Shown: positions 1 to 7,210, counted from the first letter of the stretch. The stretch is DNA of 7,443 nt from an uncultured Rhodanobacter sp. (GCA_903827735.1 CAIKJM010000060.1:1-7443), one strand, 5' to 3'. A program made the numbers and translations. The notes: a model not told the origin generated them from the sequence alone.

Positions 1-798
1 GCCGTGATCGCGTCGGGTGATTTTGCGCAGGCGGTCAGCGACGAGGGCAAAGCGCGCGACGCGCTGGATCTGGCGAAGAAAAGCCTGGATCGCGCGCAGG
101 CCGTACAACAGGCCGGCGGCGCGGCGGTAAAGGATCTGCAGGCCGCGCAAAGCGGATATAACCAGGCGCTGGACGAATACCAGCGCGCGCAGACGCGGCT
201 CGCCGCGGTCGGCGGTGCGGATAGCAGTGGCAAGTTGGCCGATGCGCACGGCATCCGCGTGCTCGCGCCCATGGACGGCAGCATCACCGCGCTGTCGATT
301 GCGCCGGGCACCTACGTCAACGACGTCACGGCGTCGATGATGACCATCGTTAACCTCGATTCGGTCTGGGTCACGGCAGATGTAGCCGAGGACGATCTGG
401 CCCTGGTGAAGCCGGGCGAGTCGGCCGATGTGTCGCTGTCCGCCTATCCCGGCGACGTGCTGCACGGCCGCGTCGCTACCGTCGGCAGCGTGCTGCAGCC
501 GGACACGCGCCGCGGTATGGTGCGCATCGTCATCGCCAATGCTGATGGCCGTCTGAAACCCAATATGTTCGCCACCGCCACGTTCGCCGCAGCGCAGCCG
601 ACGCAGGTGTTCGTGCCGGAGTCCGCGCTGCTGATGAACAACGACAGCACTACCGTGCTGGTCGAGGTATCGCCGTGGACCTTCCAGCGCCGCACCGTGC
701 TGCTGGGTGACGACGAAGGCACCGGCACCCGCGTGCTGTCCGGCCTGCGCCAGGGCGATCGCGTGGTGGTGAAGGGCGGAGTGCTGCTGAATGATTAA
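1..798 (+). CDS. RND efflux periplasmic adaptor (HlyD/CzcB-like membrane fusion protein), 5'-truncated
   Basis: This is the C-terminal 265 codons of a periplasmic adaptor that links an inner-membrane RND pump to its outer-membrane channel. The reading frame is open from base 1 and the true start lies upstream of the window. Adaptors of this family usually have about 350-420 residues, so roughly the first 100-150 are missing. In window numbering, residues ~10-70 are the second arm of the alpha-helical hairpin, rich in Ala, Gln, Lys and Asp with coiled-coil spacing. Residues ~83-120 hold the second lipoyl half-motif (RVLAPMDGSITALSIAPGTY) and the stretch TIVNLDSVWVTADVAEDDL, typical of CzcB/CusB-like adaptors. 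The beta-barrel follows (~125-200, including RGMVRIVIANADGRLKPNMF), then a membrane-proximal domain ending in GLRQGDRVVVKGGVLLND. The stop TAA overlaps the pump start by 8 bases, which suggests translational coupling. Family assignment is firm; metal specificity is inferred from the pump. Confidence 0.94.
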   Translation, partial: AVIASGDFAQAVSDEGKARDALDLAKKSLDRAQAVQQAGGAAVKDLQAAQSGYNQALDEYQRAQTRLAAVGGADSSGKLADAHGIRVLAPMDGSITALSIAPGTYVNDVTASMMTIVNLDSVWVTADVAEDDLALVKPGESADVSLSAYPGDVLHGRVATVGSVLQPDTRRGMVRIVIANADGRLKPNMFATATFAAAQPTQVFVPESALLMNNDSTTVLVEVSPWTFQRRTVLLGDDEGTGTRVLSGLRQGDRVVVKGGVLLND

Positions 799-3700
799 TC
801 AGTCCGCGATTAACGCGATCCTGCGCTTTTGTTTTCACCGCCGCGTGCTGTTTCTGGTGGTGACGGTGCTGGTGGCGCTGTTCGGGTATTACTCGTGGAC
901 GCAGCTGGCAATCGAGGCCTATCCCGAACTCAGCGACGTCACCGCGCAGGTGACCACGCAGGTGCCGGGTCTGGCGGCCGAGGAGATCGAGCAGCAGGTC
1001 ACCACGCCGCTGGAGCGTGGCCTGGCCAGCACGCCCGGACTGGTGAATATTCGTTCGAGCAGCACCTTCGGGCTGTCGCTGATCACCATGACCTTCAAGG
1101 ACGGTGCCGAGGATTACTGGGAGCGCCAGCGCATCACCGAGCGGCTGGCGCAGGTGACCCTGCCGCCGGGCATCACGCCCAGCCTCGATCCGGTGTCGGG
1201 ACCCGCGGGCGAAATCTACCGCTACACCCTGGAGTCGGACACGAAGAACCTAATGCAGCTGTCCGAGCTGCAGAACTGGACCATCGTGCCCGCGCTGCAG
1301 CAGGTGCCGGGCGTGGCCAATGTGGACGTGTTCGGTGGCTTCACCAAGGAGTTTCAGCTGGAGCTCGATCCGGCGCAGCTGTTGCGCTACAAGGTCAGCG
1401 TCAATCAGGTCAGCAGCGCGATTTCGGCCAATACGTCCAACGCGGGCGGCGGTCGCATCACGCGCGGCGAGCAGTCGTACATCGTGCGCGGCATCGGCAT
1501 GGTGCATTCGCTGCAGGATCTGGGCGCCATCGTGGTGACGCAGTCGAACGGCGTGCCGGTATTCGTGCGCGACCTGGGCAAGCTGCAGTACGGCCATCAG
1601 GTGCGCGAAGGCATCCTGGGCAAGGACAGCAACCCCGATACCATCGAGGGCATCGTCGATCTGCTGAAGTATGAAAACCCCTCGCGCGTGCTCGAAGGCA
1701 TCCACGCCAAGGTCGCCGAACTCAACCAGCGGCTGGCCGCGCAGGACGTACGCATCGTGCCGTATATCGATCGCGACGACCTGGTCAAGGCGACCAAGGA
1801 AAAAGTGCTGCACACGGTGATGGAAGGCGTGGGTCTGGTCTGCATCGTGCTGATTCTCTTCCTCGGCAACGTGCGTGCCGCGCTGGTGGCGGCGGTGGCG
1901 ATTCCGATGTCGCTGGTCACCGTGTTCATCCTGATGCACTTTTTGAAGATGCCGGCGAATCTGTTTTCGCTGGGCGCGATCGATTTCGGCGTGATCGTCG
2001 ACGGCACCATCGTGGTGACCGAGGCCATTCTGCGCCGGCGCGAAGAGAAGCCCGACGAAGCCTTGACCGAGGACGACGTGATGACGGTGACCGCGCACGT
2101 CGGCCGTTCGATCTTCTTCGCCACGCTGATCATCATCACGGCCTATGCGCCGCTGCTGGCGTTCGAACACGCCGAGGGCAAGCTGTTCGCGCCGATGGCG
2201 TTCACCGTCGGCTTTGCGCTGCTGGCGGCCTTGCTGTGCACGATCACGCTGACGCCGGGGCTGGCGTACATCGCACTGCGCAAGCCGCGCAAGCTGTTCC
2301 ACAACAAGCCGCTGGAGCGCCTGCAGCACGGCTATAGCCGCGTGCTCGACAAGCTGCTGAATCATCTGCCGGTGGTTTATGTCATCACCGGCGTGGCGCT
2401 GTTGGCGGTAGTGCTACTCGGCGGTTCGCTGGGGCGCGAATTTCTGCCGGATCTGGACGAAGGTTCGCTGTGGCTGCAGGTGCAGATGCCCAGCGGCCTG
2501 TCGCTGGACAAGGCCAGCGACATGACCGGTGAGCTGCGTCGCGCGGTGCGCGAATTTCCCGAAGTGTCTTACATCGTGACGCAGCTCGGTCGCAACGATA
2601 CCGGCACCGATCCGTGGACGCCCTCGCACGTGGAAGCGGGTGTCGGTCTCACGCCATACAGCAGCTGGGCTAACGGCGAAACCAAGGCGCAGTTTCTGCG
2701 CAAGTTCAACGCGCGAATGCAGCAGCTGCCCGGCATGAGCATCGGCATCAGCCAGCCCATCGTCGACGGCGAGAATGACATGATCGGCGGCGCGCACAGT
2801 CCGCTGGTCATGCGCATTTACGGTGACGATCTGGGCGAGATGCGGCGCATCGGCAACGCCATCGTCGACGTGCTCAAAGGCGTGCGTGGAACGGCCGATG
2901 CGTCGATCTTCCAGGAGCCGCCGATTCCGCAGCTGGCGATCGAAGCCGATCGCATGGCGGCGGCGCGTTACGGCATCAACGTGGCTGATATCAGCGGACT
3001 GATTCAGACGGCCATCGGCGGCGCGCCCATTACCCAGGTCTACGTCGGCGACCGCACCTACAACGTGACCGCGCGCGTGCCGCAGGCGATTGCCAACAGC
3101 GTCGAAGCGATCGGCAACCTGCCGCTGTCGGCGGCGAACGGCGCGCAGATCCCTTTGAAGGAGGTTGCGCATATCAGCTTGAAAACCGGCGAAAGCACGA
3201 TCTCGCACGAGAAGAACGAGCGCGAGCTGACCATTCGCGTCGACAACCGCGATCGCGCGCTGTCGGAGTACCTGGCCGATGCGCAGAAGCAGATCGATCA
3301 GAAAGTGCATTTCGACAAGCAGACCTACCGCACCGAATGGGCCGGCACCTTCGAAAACCAGCAGCGCGCGCAGGCGCGGCTGATCGTGGTGCTCGGTCTG
3401 GTAATGGCGATCATGGCCGTGCTTCTGTATGCCGAATTCGGCAAGCTGCGGCAATCGGTTCTGGTGCTGGCGGTAGTGCCGCTGGCCACATTGGGCGGGC
3501 TGATTTCGCTGCACCTGCGCGGCGAGACGCTGAACATCGCCACCGCGGTCGGCTTCATCGCGCTGTTCGGTGTGGCGGTGCAGAACGGCATCATCATGAT
3601 CTCCAATATCAACCGCGTGCGCGCCGAAGGGCTGTCGATCGAGCAGGCCGTCGTGGCCGGCGCCACCGAGCGCTTCCGCCCGGTGCTGATGACTGCCACG

Positions 3701-3904
3701 GTAGCCAGCGTCGGCATGCTGCCGGCGGCGATGGCGACCGGTATCGGCACCGACGTGCAGCGCGGCTTGGCCTCCGTCGTCGTCGGCGGCCTGCCGATCG
3801 CGACCCTGCTGACGCTCTTCATTCTGCCCGCGTTCTACTTTGCGATCGAGTACGCCATCGAACACCGCGCGGCGCGCAAGTCGCGTCTGGCCGGGGAGTC
3901 ATGA
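791..3904 (+). CDS. Heavy-metal efflux RND pump, CusA/CzcA family inner-membrane permease
   Basis: This is a complete 1037-residue proton-driven RND transporter, the usual length for CzcA/CusA proteins (~1040-1060). TM1 lies at ~19-36 and is followed by AIEAYPELSDVTAQV, the family's N-terminal signature. TM2 to TM6 lie at ~343-500. TM4 contains D398-F-G-x-x-x-D404-x6-E411, with the same spacing as D402, D408 and E415 of CzcA, which are needed for proton-coupled cation export. This favours a divalent-metal (Zn/Co/Cd/Ni-type) pump over the Cu/Ag CusA type. Residue 412 is Ala where Asn is usual. TM7 precedes the REFLPDLDEG motif (549-558), which opens the second periplasmic domain; that domain also carries GRNDTGTDPWTPSH. 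TM8 to TM12 start at ~864 and include FGVAVQNG (926-933). Start ATG 791 has GGAG at 778-781 nine bases upstream and overlaps the adaptor stop. The metal exported cannot be read from sequence alone. Confidence 0.97.
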   Translation: MINQSAINAILRFCFHRRVLFLVVTVLVALFGYYSWTQLAIEAYPELSDVTAQVTTQVPGLAAEEIEQQVTTPLERGLASTPGLVNIRSSSTFGLSLITMTFKDGAEDYWERQRITERLAQVTLPPGITPSLDPVSGPAGEIYRYTLESDTKNLMQLSELQNWTIVPALQQVPGVANVDVFGGFTKEFQLELDPAQLLRYKVSVNQVSSAISANTSNAGGGRITRGEQSYIVRGIGMVHSLQDLGAIVVTQSNGVPVFVRDLGKLQYGHQVREGILGKDSNPDTIEGIVDLLKYENPSRVLEGIHAKVAELNQRLAAQDVRIVPYIDRDDLVKATKEKVLHTVMEGVGLVCIVLILFLGNVRAALVAAVAIPMSLVTVFILMHFLKMPANLFSLGAIDFGVIVDGTIVVTEAILRRREEKPDEALTEDDVMTVTAHVGRSIFFATLIIITAYAPLLAFEHAEGKLFAPMAFTVGFALLAALLCTITLTPGLAYIALRKPRKLFHNKPLERLQHGYSRVLDKLLNHLPVVYVITGVALLAVVLLGGSLGREFLPDLDEGSLWLQVQMPSGLSLDKASDMTGELRRAVREFPEVSYIVTQLGRNDTGTDPWTPSHVEAGVGLTPYSSWANGETKAQFLRKFNARMQQLPGMSIGISQPIVDGENDMIGGAHSPLVMRIYGDDLGEMRRIGNAIVDVLKGVRGTADASIFQEPPIPQLAIEADRMAAARYGINVADISGLIQTAIGGAPITQVYVGDRTYNVTARVPQAIANSVEAIGNLPLSAANGAQIPLKEVAHISLKTGESTISHEKNERELTIRVDNRDRALSEYLADAQKQIDQKVHFDKQTYRTEWAGTFENQQRAQARLIVVLGLVMAIMAVLLYAEFGKLRQSVLVLAVVPLATLGGLISLHLRGETLNIATAVGFIALFGVAVQNGIIMISNINRVRAEGLSIEQAVVAGATERFRPVLMTATVASVGMLPAAMATGIGTDVQRGLASVVVGGLPIATLLTLFILPAFYFAIEYAIEHRAARKSRLAGES

Positions 3905-3949
3905 GCATGCGTATTTCAACGACAACGTGGCGTACGACGCCGTGCGCGC

Positions 3950-3955
3950 AAGGAG
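3950..3955 (+). promoter_or_regulatory. Ribosome binding site deciding the outer-membrane channel start
   Basis: AAGGAG lies eight bases before ATG 3964, a near-ideal Shine-Dalgarno match. It supports the shorter, lipobox-compatible start over the in-frame ATGs at 3901 and 3907. A second candidate, GGGGAG at 3893-3898, lies eight bases before ATG 3907, so initiation there cannot be excluded. Confidence 0.7.
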
Positions 3956-3963
3956 ATCGGGCG

Positions 3964-5466
3964 ATGACCGTTTTCAATCACCGACGGCCGCCAGGCGCCG
4001 CGGCGCGTTTAGCCGTCCTGCTGATGCCTCTGTTCGTGGCCGGCTGCATGGTCGGACCGGACTTCAAGCAGCCTCCCGCGCCGCCGGTAGATCGCTACGC
4101 CGCGTCGTCGTCCGCCACAACGGCGAACGCTGGTGGTGACGCTCAGCGTTTCGTTACCGATATGCAGCTGCCCGCGCAGTGGTGGACGCTGTTCCACTCG
4201 CCCGCGTTGAACGAGCTGATTACGCAGGCGCTGGCGTCCAATCCCGGCATGCAGAGCGCGCGCGCCGCGCTGCGCCAGGCGCTGGAAAACGTGGCGGCGC
4301 AGAAGGGTTCGTCTTACCCATCGGTCGATGCCGGCATTAACACTACGCGCCAGCGCAATCCGTCCACGCTATCGAGCCCGCTCGAATCCAATGCCAACTA
4401 CTACACGCTGACCACCGCTCAGGTCAGCGTGTCGTACATGCCGGATATCTTCGGCGGCAACCGGCGTGCGGTGGAGTCCTTGCAGGCGCAGGCCGACGTA
4501 CAGCGCTTTCAGCTGGAAGCGACGTATCTCACGCTGACCTCGAACGTGGCGTTGGCCGCTATCCAGGAAGCCGGACTGCGCGCGCAGATCGCAGCGACGC
4601 ACGACATCATCGACAGCCAGACGAAGATTCTGGCGACGGTGCGGCGCGAGTTCGTGCTGGGTCAGCTGGCCGAGTCTGACGTGGCTGCGCAAGTAGCCTT
4701 GCTGGCCCAGGCGCAGGCGACCCTGCCGCCGCTGGAAAAACAGCTGGCGCAACAGCGCGATGCCTTGGCCGCGCTGCTGGGTGCGTATTCGAGCGACGAT
4801 ATAGCCGTCCATTTCAATCTGGCCGATCTCAAACTGCCGCACGATCTGCCACTGTCGATTCCCTCGCAGCTGGTGCGACAGCGTCCCGACGTGCGCGCGG
4901 CGGAGGCGCAGTGGCATGCGGCCAATGCGCAGGTCGGCGTCGCCATCGCCAACCGCTTTCCCAAGCTGACGCTCAGTGCGGGCGCTGGCAGTTCGCCCAC
5001 GCGTTTCAACGACCTTTTCAAGGACGCGACGAATTTCTGGAGCCTCGGCGCCGGTGTGACCCAGCCGATCTTTGAAGGCGGCAGCCTGCTGCATCAGGAG
5101 CGCGCGGCGAAGGCGGCGAACGAGCAGGCCGAGGCGCAGTACCGCAGCACGGTCGTGGCGGCTTTTCAGAACGTGTCCGATACACTGTTTGCCATCCGCT
5201 CCGACGCCGATGCGCTGGCGGCCGCGCAGACCTCGGCGGACGCGGCGGCGAAAAGCCTGGCGATCGCGCAGCGGCAGCTCGCGCTGGGCGATATCCCCGA
5301 GGTGGCCGTGCTCAACGCCCAGCAAACCGCACAGCAGGCGCAGATCGCTGTGGCCAGCGTACAGTCCAACCGGTATGCCGATACGGTGGCGCTGTTTCAA
5401 GCGCTGGGCGGCGGCTGGTGGAATCAAAAACAAAGAATCGGTGCTTATGATCCCGGTACACCATAG
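3964..5466 (+). CDS. RND efflux outer-membrane lipoprotein channel, NodT/OprM-like (TolC superfamily)
   Basis: This is the outer-membrane exit duct of the tripartite pump, 500 residues with ATG 3964 as start. The signal peptide has basic residues (HRR at 6-8), a hydrophobic core (LAVLLMPLFVAG) and a lipobox ending at Cys28, so the mature protein should be a lipid-anchored trimer subunit. It begins CMVGPDFKQPPAPPVDRY, typical of NodT-family proteins. Two outer-membrane efflux (OEP) repeats follow, at ~60-255 and ~275-485. The second holds the family signature LVRQRPDVRAAEAQWHAANA (from ~303) and the strand-turn GAGVTQPIFEGG (362-373). The C-terminus ends LFQALGGGWW, also typical. ATG 3964 is preferred because AAGGAG (3950-3955) sits eight bases upstream and the resulting signal peptide has normal length. 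In-frame ATGs at 3901 and 3907 would add 21 or 19 residues. In CzcCBA operons the channel gene comes first; here it is last. Confidence 0.96.
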   Translation: MTVFNHRRPPGAAARLAVLLMPLFVAGCMVGPDFKQPPAPPVDRYAASSSATTANAGGDAQRFVTDMQLPAQWWTLFHSPALNELITQALASNPGMQSARAALRQALENVAAQKGSSYPSVDAGINTTRQRNPSTLSSPLESNANYYTLTTAQVSVSYMPDIFGGNRRAVESLQAQADVQRFQLEATYLTLTSNVALAAIQEAGLRAQIAATHDIIDSQTKILATVRREFVLGQLAESDVAAQVALLAQAQATLPPLEKQLAQQRDALAALLGAYSSDDIAVHFNLADLKLPHDLPLSIPSQLVRQRPDVRAAEAQWHAANAQVGVAIANRFPKLTLSAGAGSSPTRFNDLFKDATNFWSLGAGVTQPIFEGGSLLHQERAAKAANEQAEAQYRSTVVAAFQNVSDTLFAIRSDADALAAAQTSADAAAKSLAIAQRQLALGDIPEVAVLNAQQTAQQAQIAVASVQSNRYADTVALFQALGGGWWNQKQRIGAYDPGTP

Positions 5467-5502
5467 GTTAGCCGTTGGCTCTGGCCCATAGACCAAGCTA
5501 AC
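5467..5502 (+). other. Imperfect hairpin directly after the channel stop codon
   Basis: GTTAGC (5467-5472) pairs with GCTAAC (5497-5502), TTGG (5475-5478) with CCAA (5493-5496), and TCT (5480-5482) with AGA (5490-5492). This gives about 13 base pairs with bulges of two and one bases on the 5' arm and a seven-base loop. It begins at the base after the TAG stop of the channel gene. No run of T follows, so it is not a standard intrinsic terminator. It could protect the 3' end of the operon mRNA, attenuate transcription into the next gene, or be chance. The rest of the spacer to 5561 shows no promoter I would defend. Confidence 0.4.
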
Positions 5503-5561
5503 GCGAATGCCAATATCTCCATCTGGTTCATTGGCGAACTCGGCACGTGCTGGGAGCAGTG

Positions 5562-6359
5562 ATGCGCGATGTTTTCGGGAAATCCAAGCGACGCCTTGCC
5601 TGGCCGCTTTTACTCGCCGGCGTTTTTGCCGCAAGCACGGCGCGGGCTGAGCTGCCCGACGAATTTCAGGTTTATGACGACAGCATCAATGCGGCCGGAC
5701 AGTTTGGTCTGGAATTGCATCTCAACACTACGCCGGATGGCCGCAGCGTTCCCGCCTATCCGGGCGAGATTCCGCCCGATCACGGCATCCGCAACACCTT
5801 CGAATTGTCCTATGGCCTGAGCGACACGCTGGAGGCCGGACTTTATTTGCCGTTTGTGCGTGACGCGGCCGGTACAACGTATTTCGCTCGTCCTCGAGCG
5901 CGTCTGAAATGGATACCGCTAAAGCCTGAAGCGGGGCAGGCCGGTATGTTCGCCGGTCTCAACGTTGAAGTCTCGGCGGTCAATACGCGCTTGGAGCAGG
6001 GCCGTCCCGCGATCGAGCTGCGCCCCATCATCGGCTATCGCGACAGCCAATGGCTTTTCGTCGTCAATCCCGTGATCGATCTTACAATTCGTCCCCGCTA
6101 CGGCTCGAGCGAGCCGGATTTCAATCCTGGCGTGAAGATTGCCCGTACCGTGGTGCCCGACTGGGCAGTAGGGCTGGAGTACTACGACGATTTCGGGCCG
6201 GTCAATCATTTCGATAGCGCGAATCGTCAATCCGAACAGCTGTTCGCCGCGGTGGATTACACGGGGAAGGGGCTGCCTTTCAATGTCGGCATCGGGCGCG
6301 GGCTGAATGCGGCGTCGGATAAGTGGACGATCAAAGCGATCTTCGAAATTCCCATCTAA
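5562..6359 (+). CDS. Exported protein of unknown function, probable beta-rich outer-membrane or periplasmic protein
   Basis: I do not recognise a named family with certainty. With ATG 5562 the product has 265 residues. A Sec signal peptide is clear: basic start (KSKRR, 7-11), hydrophobic core (LAWPLLLAGVFAAS) and cleavage after Ala-Arg-Ala29, leaving a mature chain that begins ELPDEFQVYDD. The mature chain has no membrane helix. It shows short stretches of alternating polar and hydrophobic residues separated by Gly/Asp/Asn turns, for example GQFGLELHLNTT (46-57), NTFELSYGLSDTLEAGLYLPF (78-98) and the C-terminal KWTIKAIFEIPI, as in small outer-membrane barrels. GGGAG (5552-5556) lies five bases before ATG 5562; upstream in-frame GTG codons at 5547 and 5559 are less likely starts. 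It lies 95 bases after the channel gene on the same strand, so it may belong to the efflux operon. The barrel fold is inferred from residue pattern only. Confidence 0.85.
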   Translation: MRDVFGKSKRRLAWPLLLAGVFAASTARAELPDEFQVYDDSINAAGQFGLELHLNTTPDGRSVPAYPGEIPPDHGIRNTFELSYGLSDTLEAGLYLPFVRDAAGTTYFARPRARLKWIPLKPEAGQAGMFAGLNVEVSAVNTRLEQGRPAIELRPIIGYRDSQWLFVVNPVIDLTIRPRYGSSEPDFNPGVKIARTVVPDWAVGLEYYDDFGPVNHFDSANRQSEQLFAAVDYTGKGLPFNVGIGRGLNAASDKWTIKAIFEIPI

Positions 6360-6368
6360 TTCGTTTGG

Positions 6369-6398
6369 GAAGCGACGTCTGGCCAGCGACTACGCTTC
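6369..6398. other. Inverted repeat in the convergent gap, possible weak bidirectional transcription end
   Basis: GAAGCG (6369-6374) pairs with CGCTTC (6393-6398), and after a two-base mismatch GTC (6377-6379) pairs with GAC (6388-6390). The loop contains TGGCCA. The element spans the 30-base gap between two convergent genes and the last codons of the DedA gene. Neither strand shows a T-run after the stem, so a terminator role is only suggested by its position. Confidence 0.25.
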
Positions 6399-7022
6399 GT
6401 CTGCACCGGCGCTTTTTGCCACACGCGTGTGATGTCGCCACCACAGCACCAGCAGCACGATGGCGATGATGCCGACCAGCGCCCACAGGCCGCCCTGTCC
6501 GCGGCCCATCCACTTCATCAGCCACTCGTGGTTGTCGGCGCCGAAATAGCCCAGATACACCCAGAACGGCACGCTGATCAGCGCGGCAAGCCCGTCGATC
6601 AGCAGAAAGCGCAGAAACGATATGCGGCGGCTGATGCCGGCGGTGATGTACATGGTGGTGCGCATGCCCGGCAGAAAGCGCGCGACGAACAGCATGCGGT
6701 TGCCGTAGCGGGCGAATTTCTCCTGCACCAGCTGGTAGCGCTTCGGGGTCAGGATGCGCGCCACGAAGCGCCACTTCAGAATACTGTCGCCGTGGCGGTA
6801 GCCGAGCAGAAAGATCGCCGAATCACCCAGCAAAACGCCGAACATGGCCAGCGCAAACATCCCGTGTACGTTGACGTAGCCCAGCCCGGCGATCACCCCG
6901 CCAGCGACTAGGGTGACGTCCTCGGGCAGCGGCAGGCCAGCGCCGCAGATCATTAGCGCGATAAAGACCGCAACGTAGCCGTTCTCGGCAAAGATTGTGA
7001 CCAGTCGTTCGAGCAAATCCAT
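6390..7022 (-). CDS. DedA-family inner-membrane protein (SNARE-associated/VTT domain)
   Basis: This is a complete 210-residue polytopic membrane protein of the DedA family. Studied members act in membrane homeostasis, including undecaprenyl-phosphate or phospholipid translocation and resistance to cationic compounds. The visible landmarks are an opening helix (ENGYVAVFIALMICGAGLPLPEDVTLVAGG, 13-42) with the acidic pair E34-D35, then GDSAIFLLGYRHG (66-78), and the family hallmark ARFLPGMRTTMYITAG (114-129) with R115 and R121 matching the conserved arginines. Further hydrophobic segments lie at ~136-160 and ~179-195, followed by a basic cytoplasmic tail (WWRHHTRVAKS). The frame is open for another 56 codons upstream to 7190, but that extension is Cys-, Arg- and Pro-rich and unlike the family, so ATG 7022 is chosen. 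No good Shine-Dalgarno site precedes it, and a GC palindrome (7028-7042) occupies that place. It converges with the exported-protein gene and diverges from the flavodoxin gene. Its substrate is unknown. Confidence 0.95.
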   Translation of the reverse strand: MDLLERLVTIFAENGYVAVFIALMICGAGLPLPEDVTLVAGGVIAGLGYVNVHGMFALAMFGVLLGDSAIFLLGYRHGDSILKWRFVARILTPKRYQLVQEKFARYGNRMLFVARFLPGMRTTMYITAGISRRISFLRFLLIDGLAALISVPFWVYLGYFGADNHEWLMKWMGRGQGGLWALVGIIAIVLLVLWWRHHTRVAKSAGADEA

Positions 7023-7027
7023 GCGTG

Positions 7028-7042
7028 CCGGCGCGGCGCCGG
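7028..7042. repeat. 15-base GC palindrome just upstream of the dedA start
   Basis: CCGGCGC (7028-7034) and GCGCCGG (7036-7042) are perfect inverted copies around one base. In the dedA mRNA this sits five bases before the start codon, where the ribosome binding site should be. As RNA it could fold into a short GC stem of about five pairs with a five-base loop. It may reduce translation initiation or be a protein-binding site; GC-rich DNA also makes such palindromes by chance. Confidence 0.45.
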
Positions 7043-7199
7043 TAGTTGATGGCAAAGCATCATCATCCCACACGTTGCGTGACCGTTGCCCGCAGGGGTG
7101 ACAGGATGTCCCAGCGTGCGGCGGGAACCGCTGCGGTAAGGCCGCGCAGGCTTGATCTCTCAGCCCGCAGCCTCCAGACATAGCTCTCAATCACCCGAC

Positions 7200-7204
7200 A
7201 GGAG
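7200..7204 (+). promoter_or_regulatory. Ribosome binding site of the flavodoxin-like gene
   Basis: AGGAG lies six bases before ATG 7211, a strong Shine-Dalgarno match that fixes the start of the truncated gene at the window edge. Confidence 0.75.
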
Positions 7205-7210
7205 CATCCC

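Larger units (their letters stand above)
7023..7210. promoter_or_regulatory. Divergent intergenic region between dedA-like and flavodoxin-like genes
   Basis: These 188 bases should contain the promoters of both divergent genes. I could not place a convincing sigma-70 promoter in either direction. TTGATC at 7152-7157 is a fair -35 toward the flavodoxin gene, but the -10 candidates near 7176-7184 are poor. Toward dedA the only hint is GATGAT in the triplet-rich stretch around 7050-7065 (minus strand). Nothing here reads as a small gene or RNA. Confidence 0.4.

Noticed and set aside
1250..2365. Long minus-strand open frame (371 codons) inside the pump gene
   Set aside because: It is antisense to a certain RND gene. 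Its translation is rich in His, Arg, Gln and Asp with no domain, as expected from the reverse complement of GC-rich codons.
2414..3865. Long minus-strand open frame (483 codons) inside the pump gene
   Set aside because: Same reasoning: low-complexity Arg/His/Gln/Asp composition, no recognisable motif, and full overlap with conserved pump sequence.
3337..3963. Upstream extension of the channel reading frame into the pump gene
   Set aside because: The frame happens to stay open, but the translation is an Arg/Ala-rich shadow of the pump. The channel's signal peptide and SD site place its start at 3964 (or at most 3901-3907).
5543..5550. GCACGTGC palindrome just before the exported-protein gene
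   Set aside because: Eight bases is too short to claim as an operator in GC-rich DNA, and no second copy was seen.
4369..5634. Minus-strand open frame (421 codons) opposite the channel gene
   Set aside because: It is antisense to a firmly identified channel gene, Arg-rich and without domains.
6429..6911. Plus-strand open frame (160 codons) opposite the DedA gene
   Set aside because: Its His-, Gln- and Ala-rich translation without motifs is the reverse-complement shadow of the membrane-protein gene.
7050..7066. CAT/GAT triplet run in the divergent spacer
   Set aside because: Only about three repeats, so too short to call a microsatellite or regulatory repeat.
7023..7190. 56-codon N-terminal extension of the DedA protein to an ATG at 7190
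   Set aside because: The extension is Cys-, Arg- and Pro-rich, precedes a normal DedA N-terminus, and has no supporting family similarity that I know of.
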